From NCBI GenBank assembly GCA_028285495.1, contig JANQPB010000038.1, positions 1-34,160 on the forward strand: a DNA stretch of 34,160 nt, given 5' to 3'. The stretch comes from Acidimicrobiales bacterium (lineage in GTDB: Bacteria > Actinomycetota > Acidimicrobiia > Acidimicrobiales > SZUA-35). This document shows positions 31,058-34,160 of the stretch, piece by piece. The stretch's first letter is position 1. Each line of letters starts with the position of its first letter. The notes under the pieces are model-generated. The model was not told the origin of the DNA, made no database searches, and worked only from the letters and a program-made list of their open reading frames with translations. A program made the position numbers and the translations under genes.

Positions 31058-31669
31058 TCAGGTGGTGACGTAGACGTTGAGTGAGGCGAGGCCGCGGTCG
31101 CGGGCGGCGATCAGGGGCCGGTAGTCGGGATCGTCGAACACCGCCTCGGCGGCCTTGGCCGAGCCGAACTCGACGATCGACACGAACGCTGCGGGCGTCT
31201 CGCCGATCGGGCTCGAGGAGACCGGGAGCTGCACGATTGGCTCGCCACCGTGCTTGGCGAAGATCGGTCCGGCTCCTGCCTGGTAGGTCTGGAGGTCGTC
31301 GATCGCCTCGGGGTCGGGCGCGGCCAGGATGACGAGGTAGGCCCCGTCCGGGTCGGGGAGACCGGTGATGGGTGTGTCCTCGACGACGTAGGTGTTGACG
31401 CAGTCGATGCTCTCCTTGCGGGCGGGCACGAGCTCCTGGTACTCGGGCGAGTCGAACATGGTGGTGATCGCCTCGGCGCTCGGGAACGTGGCGAGCCCGA
31501 AGATCGCGGCCGGCGCATCGCCGACGAGTTGGCGCACGCCGAAGCGAGAGGAGATCTCGCCGCCGGCGGCGAGGGCGAGCTCGGTCGACGATCCGACGTA
31601 GCCGTGGAACGTCTCGGTCTGGTCTGGCTTCGGCTGGGCCAGCGTGATCAGGAGGGTGTCGTTTGCCAT
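31058..31669 (-). CDS. Tandem DUF1330-like (ferredoxin-fold, dimeric alpha/beta barrel) protein
   Basis: 203 residues made of two DUF1330-like halves, about 4-95 and 103-203. Each half has a beta strand (LLITLAQPKP; YLVILAAPDP), a helix, a GG segment, a strand such as AAIFGLATFPSAEAITTMFDSPEYQELVPAR or AAFVSIVEFGSAKAAEAVFDDPDYRPLIAAR, and a closing NTYVV or NVYVT strand. Single DUF1330 domains normally dimerise; the duplication probably makes the pseudo-dimer in one chain. Function is unknown. It is the first gene of a small minus-strand operon. An operator-like repeat and promoter lie 100-140 bases upstream. The start is placed at ATG 31669 where homology begins; the ribosome site is weak. 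Confidence 0.78.
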   Translation of the reverse strand: MANDTLLITLAQPKPDQTETFHGYVGSSTELALAAGGEISSRFGVRQLVGDAPAAIFGLATFPSAEAITTMFDSPEYQELVPARKESIDCVNTYVVEDTPITGLPDPDGAYLVILAAPDPEAIDDLQTYQAGAGPIFAKHGGEPIVQLPVSSSPIGETPAAFVSIVEFGSAKAAEAVFDDPDYRPLIAARDRGLASLNVYVTT

Positions 31670-31770
31670 GGCGGGCGCTGCTTTCCGTGGTTGGGAGGAT
31701 CCGGTTGCCGTCGGGGTCGGTTCGGTCGGGTCGGCTCGCAGCCGCTCGGCCTGCACCTCGCCGGTCCGGC

Positions 31771-31810
31771 TTATCTGCACTCGTTGGTGCAATAACTGAC
31801 GATGAATATA
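31771..31810 (-). promoter_or_regulatory. Promoter and dyad operator of the DUF1330 operon
   Basis: TTATCTGCAC (31771-31780) and GTGCAATAA (31787-31795) form an interrupted dyad (one unpaired base) around TCGTTG. On the minus strand a -10-like TATATT (31810-31805), with TTGCTT 16 bases upstream, would start RNA near 31798, placing the dyad just after the start point. The patch is AT-rich. The regulator may be the TetR protein encoded at 31950, though that gene's own promoter has a different dyad. Confidence 0.4.
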
Positions 31811-31884
31811 CACCACGGGATGCAAAAAGCAAGCCCGGTGAGCTCCTGGAGATGGTCGTCCCACCCGGGCCCGTCGTTCCCCCG

Positions 31885-31923
31885 TCGACGATCGACCGAC
31901 GACGAGATAGATTACTGGTCAGT
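31885..31923 (+). promoter_or_regulatory. Promoter and dyad operator of the second TetR gene
   Basis: TCGACG (31885-31890), 17 bases, TAGATT (31908-31913), immediately followed by ACTGGTCAGT (31914-31923), ACTG and CAGT arms around GT. This is a common position for TetR autoregulation. Confidence 0.45.
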
Positions 31924-31949
31924 CAAGAAACCGCTCCGGAGCAGGTCAG

Positions 31950-32561
31950 ATGGGACGACCACGCGAGTTCGACACCGACATCGCGATCGCGCAGATCGCC
32001 GAGGTGTTCTGGAGCTCGGGGTTCGAAGCAACGAGCATCACCGACCTCGAGGACGCCACCGGACTCGCTCGCGCCCGCCTCTACGCCGCGTTCGGAACCA
32101 AGCGGGAGATGCTGCACCGGTCGATCGACCACTACCTCGACGGGCCGCTCGAGATGGTCTTCCAACGCGTCGACAACGGTGGGCTCGACGCCATCGCCGG
32201 CTGGTTCCAGGCCATCGCCCAGCTCCGAGCGCGCGATCCCCGGAAGGCGATGATGGGCTGCCTCGTCGTCAACTCGCTCGTCGAGCTCAGCGACACCGAT
32301 CCCGAGGTCAACGAACGAGGGGACCGCTACCGGACACGCATTCGGCGGGCCTTCACCAGTGCGCTCGACGTGGCGGTCGAGCGGGGCGAGATCGAGGGCG
32401 ACGTGGCCAGGCGAGCCGACATCGCCTTCATGCTGCTCCTCGGCATCTTCGTGTCCATCAAGAGCGGATCCGACGCCACGACCATCGCGACCCTCGCCGA
32501 TGCCGCCACGAGCGCAATCGAGTCGTGGCGCAGCCCGACCACCCCGGCCGTTCTCACGTGA
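31950..32561 (+). CDS. TetR/AcrR-family regulator
   Basis: 203 residues. It starts GRPREFD and continues with AEVFWSSGFEATSITDLEDATGLARARLYAAFGTKREML, the helix-turn-helix of the AcrR/NemR-like group that often controls redox or stress enzymes. The C-terminal half matches that group's ligand domain (GCLVVNSLVEL). The ATG has GGAG eight bases upstream. It is divergent from the DUF1330 operon, with a 280-base gap holding two different dyads. Its ligand and targets are unknown. Confidence 0.9.
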   Translation: MGRPREFDTDIAIAQIAEVFWSSGFEATSITDLEDATGLARARLYAAFGTKREMLHRSIDHYLDGPLEMVFQRVDNGGLDAIAGWFQAIAQLRARDPRKAMMGCLVVNSLVELSDTDPEVNERGDRYRTRIRRAFTSALDVAVERGEIEGDVARRADIAFMLLLGIFVSIKSGSDATTIATLADAATSAIESWRSPTTPAVLT

Positions 32562-32628
32562 GAGCCGTGGTGGCAGACCCAGAGCCCCTCTCGGAGGCCT
32601 CACCTCACCGGCGGATCACCCAACCCAC

Positions 32629-32654
32629 CCGGTCGGGACGTTCGTCCCTGCCGG
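32629..32654. terminator. Bidirectional hairpin between convergent genes
   Basis: CCGG-TC-GGGAC (32629-32639), loop GTTC, GTCCC-TG-CCGG (32644-32654). It is a nine-pair stem with one 2-base mismatch, exactly between the TetR stop and the metallo-hydrolase stop. Confidence 0.6.
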
Positions 32655-33527
32655 TCACGACGAGTGGTCGCCGGGCTGGCGGATGTCGGTGTCTCCGAGG
32701 AGTCCCAGTCCGCCGTACCAGACCGGCCCCGGATTCAGCCGGTCGGGGAATCGGTTGATGACCGCCTCGTAGAACGCCATCGGTGTGACCTGTCGCTCGA
32801 TCAGCGCTCGGGTGACGTGCAGGTAGTCCCTGGTCTCGTCCAGGATGCGCGGGTCGTCGGGCAGGTCCCGGTTCTTGTGGCCGGCCACGACGGCTCGCGG
32901 CTCAAGGGCCTCGACGGCGTCGATCGCAGCAAGCCACGTGTCGAAGCCCCCGTCGCCGGTCTCGAGCAGCATCTGATGGACGCCGTTGTAGACCACGTCT
33001 CCGGCAACGACGAGGCCGATGGAGGGGACGTGGAGCACGGTGGTGTCGACGGTGTCGCTGTGGCCGACCTCGATCGGGATGAGCGGGTGCCCCTCGAGAT
33101 CGATGCCGGCCTCGGGGACGACCTCGAACACGATCGGCGTCTCCGGGATCTGGCCGGGGAACTGGCTGTCCCAGAACTGATCACGGGCGGCGAGATGGAC
33201 CGCCATCAGGTCCATCGTCCCCTCGGTGGCGTAGGCGACGGCTCCGGGGAAGCGGTCGATCAGCGCCGCAGCTCCGAACCAGTGATCGCCATGCCCGTGG
33301 GTGGCGTAGATCGCCGACAGACGCCGGCCCGAGTCGGCGATCCAGTCGCCGACCTCGGCGATCTGGCTGTTGGTGAACGGCGGATCGCAGAGGACCGCCT
33401 CGCTCGCCCCCAGGATCAGCGTGCAGGCGCACGGCGACGAGACGATCGGACTGCCGTCCGGCATCGTCAGGTCCCCGTGCCGTTCGGCGCCATCGACGAC
33501 GAGGACGTCGTAGCTCAGCTCGCTCAT
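32655..33527 (-). CDS. Metallo-beta-lactamase-fold hydrolase
   Basis: 290 residues. The zinc motif is ATHGHGDHWFG (HxHxDH), with later ligands likely in GHSD, VVAGDVVYN and VVAGHKN, the standard MBL order. The long C-terminal region (ILDETRDYLHVTRALIERQVTPMAFYEAVINRFPDR) resembles the group of small MBL hydrolases often annotated as quinoprotein-type or lactonase-like. The substrate is unknown. ATG 33527 has GGAAGG upstream. It lies 22 bases after the PPOX gene and is probably co-transcribed. Confidence 0.9.
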   Translation of the reverse strand: MSELSYDVLVVDGAERHGDLTMPDGSPIVSSPCACTLILGASEAVLCDPPFTNSQIAEVGDWIADSGRRLSAIYATHGHGDHWFGAAALIDRFPGAVAYATEGTMDLMAVHLAARDQFWDSQFPGQIPETPIVFEVVPEAGIDLEGHPLIPIEVGHSDTVDTTVLHVPSIGLVVAGDVVYNGVHQMLLETGDGGFDTWLAAIDAVEALEPRAVVAGHKNRDLPDDPRILDETRDYLHVTRALIERQVTPMAFYEAVINRFPDRLNPGPVWYGGLGLLGDTDIRQPGDHSS

Positions 33528-33549
33528 GCCGCGACCTTCCGCCCGGGCG

Positions 33550-33966
33550 TCAGGCCGTGGCCCACGGGCCGACACCGGAGACGCGATCCACCGAGATCCG
33601 CGTGATCAACCCGGGCGCATCGGGCATCGCCGGAAACTCACGACCCGGTGCATAGATGTCGTTCAGGCGCCGCAACAGGTCGGCGGCGCCGCCCTCGGTG
33701 ACTCGAGCGGTGCCCGAGACCACGAGGTAGTTGGCGAACCCCCGGCGGTCGAAGCCGCCGGTCTCCATCGACAGTGACACCCGGCTGTCGCGTCGGATGT
33801 TCCTGACCTTCTTGTGCTCGGCCAGGTGGCCGGCGACGATCTCGTCGCCCTCGAGGCCGACCCAGACCACGGTCACCTGCGGGCTCCCGTCGGGGTTGAG
33901 CGTGACCAGGTGAGCGAGGTTGCCGGCCTCGATCGCCTCTCGGACGTCCGGACTCAGTGCGGTCAT
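33550..33966 (-). CDS. PPOX-class F420- or FMN-dependent oxidoreductase
   Basis: 138 residues of the split-barrel flavin-binding fold: FVTLNPDGSPQVTVVW-like sequence (here LVTLNPDGSPQVTVVWVGLEGDEIVAGH), KKVRNIRRDSRVSLSM, then YLVVSGTARVTEGGAADLLRRL. This is the PPOX/FDOR family common in F420-producing actinobacteria. The cofactor (F420, FMN or FAD) cannot be assigned from sequence alone. ATG 33966 has GAGGGGAGA upstream. It is the first gene of a pair with the MBL hydrolase and is divergent from an HxlR regulator. Confidence 0.88.
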   Translation of the reverse strand: MTALSPDVREAIEAGNLAHLVTLNPDGSPQVTVVWVGLEGDEIVAGHLAEHKKVRNIRRDSRVSLSMETGGFDRRGFANYLVVSGTARVTEGGAADLLRRLNDIYAPGREFPAMPDAPGLITRISVDRVSGVGPWATA

Positions 33967-34005
33967 GTCGAGATCTCCCCTCGGTCGCGAGGTAGTAGTG
34001 ATTCC

Positions 34006-34050
34006 ATATCAACTACGATATTCCTAGCTCATCTGATCGTGAAAAGCTAG
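34006..34050. promoter_or_regulatory. Inverted repeats and promoter between PPOX and HxlR genes
   Basis: ATATC-AACTAC-GATAT (34006-34021) is a perfect dyad; CTAGC (34024-34028) and GCTAG (34046-34050) form a second, wider one. A leftward promoter, TTTCAC (34044-34039), 18 bases, TATCGT (34020-34015), overlaps both, so regulator binding would block the PPOX/MBL operon. The HxlR protein is the obvious candidate. Confidence 0.45.
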
Positions 34051-34078
34051 TGAGTAGGCTTTGACGATCTTCAGCTGG

Positions 34079-34084
34079 TAGCGT
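34079..34084 (+). promoter_or_regulatory. -10 box of leaderless HxlR gene
   Basis: TAGCGT, 6 bases before GTG 34091, identical in sequence and spacing to the box in front of the HpaB-type gene. No clear -35 at the matching distance. Confidence 0.45.
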
Positions 34085-34090
34085 CGCACT

Positions 34091-34160
34091 GTGCGACGAG
34101 ACCTGATCGCAGCGAAGGAGTGCTCGATCGCCCGGGCGATTGCGGCCATCGGCGACCCGT
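34091..34160 (+). CDS. HxlR-family regulator, N-terminal fragment (runs off the right edge)
   Basis: Only 23 codons are present: a basic start (MRRDLIAAK) followed by ECSIARAIAAIGDP, which matches the opening of HxlR winged-helix regulators (Cys, then IARALxxIGD, before the WTLLIL helix). In this family the Cys often senses oxidants or quinones. It begins with GTG six bases after TAGCGT and is divergent from the PPOX/MBL pair, which it probably controls. It rests on a short stretch, but the match is distinctive. Confidence 0.7.
   Translation, partial: MRRDLIAAKECSIARAIAAIGDP

Overview
The window reads as chromosomal DNA from a very GC-rich actinobacterium. Supporting signs are the strong G/C third-position bias, GTG and TTG starts, -10 boxes of the TANNNT type placed 6-8 bases before a start codon (leaderless mRNAs), a wax-ester/triacylglycerol synthase next to a HAD-PlsC fusion, Drr-type ABC genes and a PPOX protein of the F420 class. 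I lean towards a free-living Acidimicrobiia-like lineage, but this is an impression from gene content and was not tested against any database. I see no rRNA, tRNA, CRISPR array, insertion sequence or integrase. No gene-free stretch exceeds 300 bases; the longest are 31670-31949 and 7980-8182, and both hold promoter-like sites.

Layout. (1) 1-3513 is a polyol/sugar-acid locus: the start of a divergent solute-binding lipoprotein, then a mannitol-dehydrogenase-family enzyme, a DeoR-type repressor and an inositol-monophosphatase-family enzyme, with a 15-bp inverted repeat between the divergent starts. (2) 3436-6923 holds a phosphotransferase-fold protein, an alpha/beta hydrolase and an HpaB-type flavin-dependent hydroxylase. 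(3) 6957-13971 is a fructan/sucrose-type locus: a LacI regulator divergent from binding protein, two permeases, an intracellular GH32 beta-fructosidase and a 2-hydroxyacid dehydrogenase. No transporter ATPase or fructokinase is encoded in it. (4) 14077-20441 is a lipid locus: WS/DGAT and HAD-PlsC on the minus strand, divergent from a TetR regulator followed by an acyl-CoA-synthetase-like protein and a second PlsC. The TetR/HAD-PlsC gap has a perfect palindrome and two face-to-face leaderless promoters. (5) 20532-24899 holds a DUF1353 membrane protein, a Drr-like ABC exporter pair and a Rieske oxygenase. (6) 24949-27092 is a ThuA-like gene overlapping a cytochrome P450 gene. (7) 27197-30679 holds a large membrane protein with a possible coupled leader peptide, then a two-transmembrane protein with a Nudix-like C-terminal domain. 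The latter resembles the 2TM-NUDIX effectors of CBASS anti-phage systems but has no cyclase beside it. (8) 30676-34160 holds a shortened DUF4345-like protein, a tiny ORF, a tandem DUF1330 protein, a TetR regulator, a metallo-beta-lactamase-fold hydrolase, a PPOX protein and the start of an HxlR regulator at the right edge.

The most notable points are the orphan 2TM-Nudix protein, the repeated leaderless promoter architecture (which re-places several gene starts), two very short ORFs that end in ATGA overlaps with real genes, the palindromic TetR control region of the lipid locus, and a lysine/serine/alanine-rich tail on the WS/DGAT enzyme. Functions are read from motifs and family memory only; no search was run.
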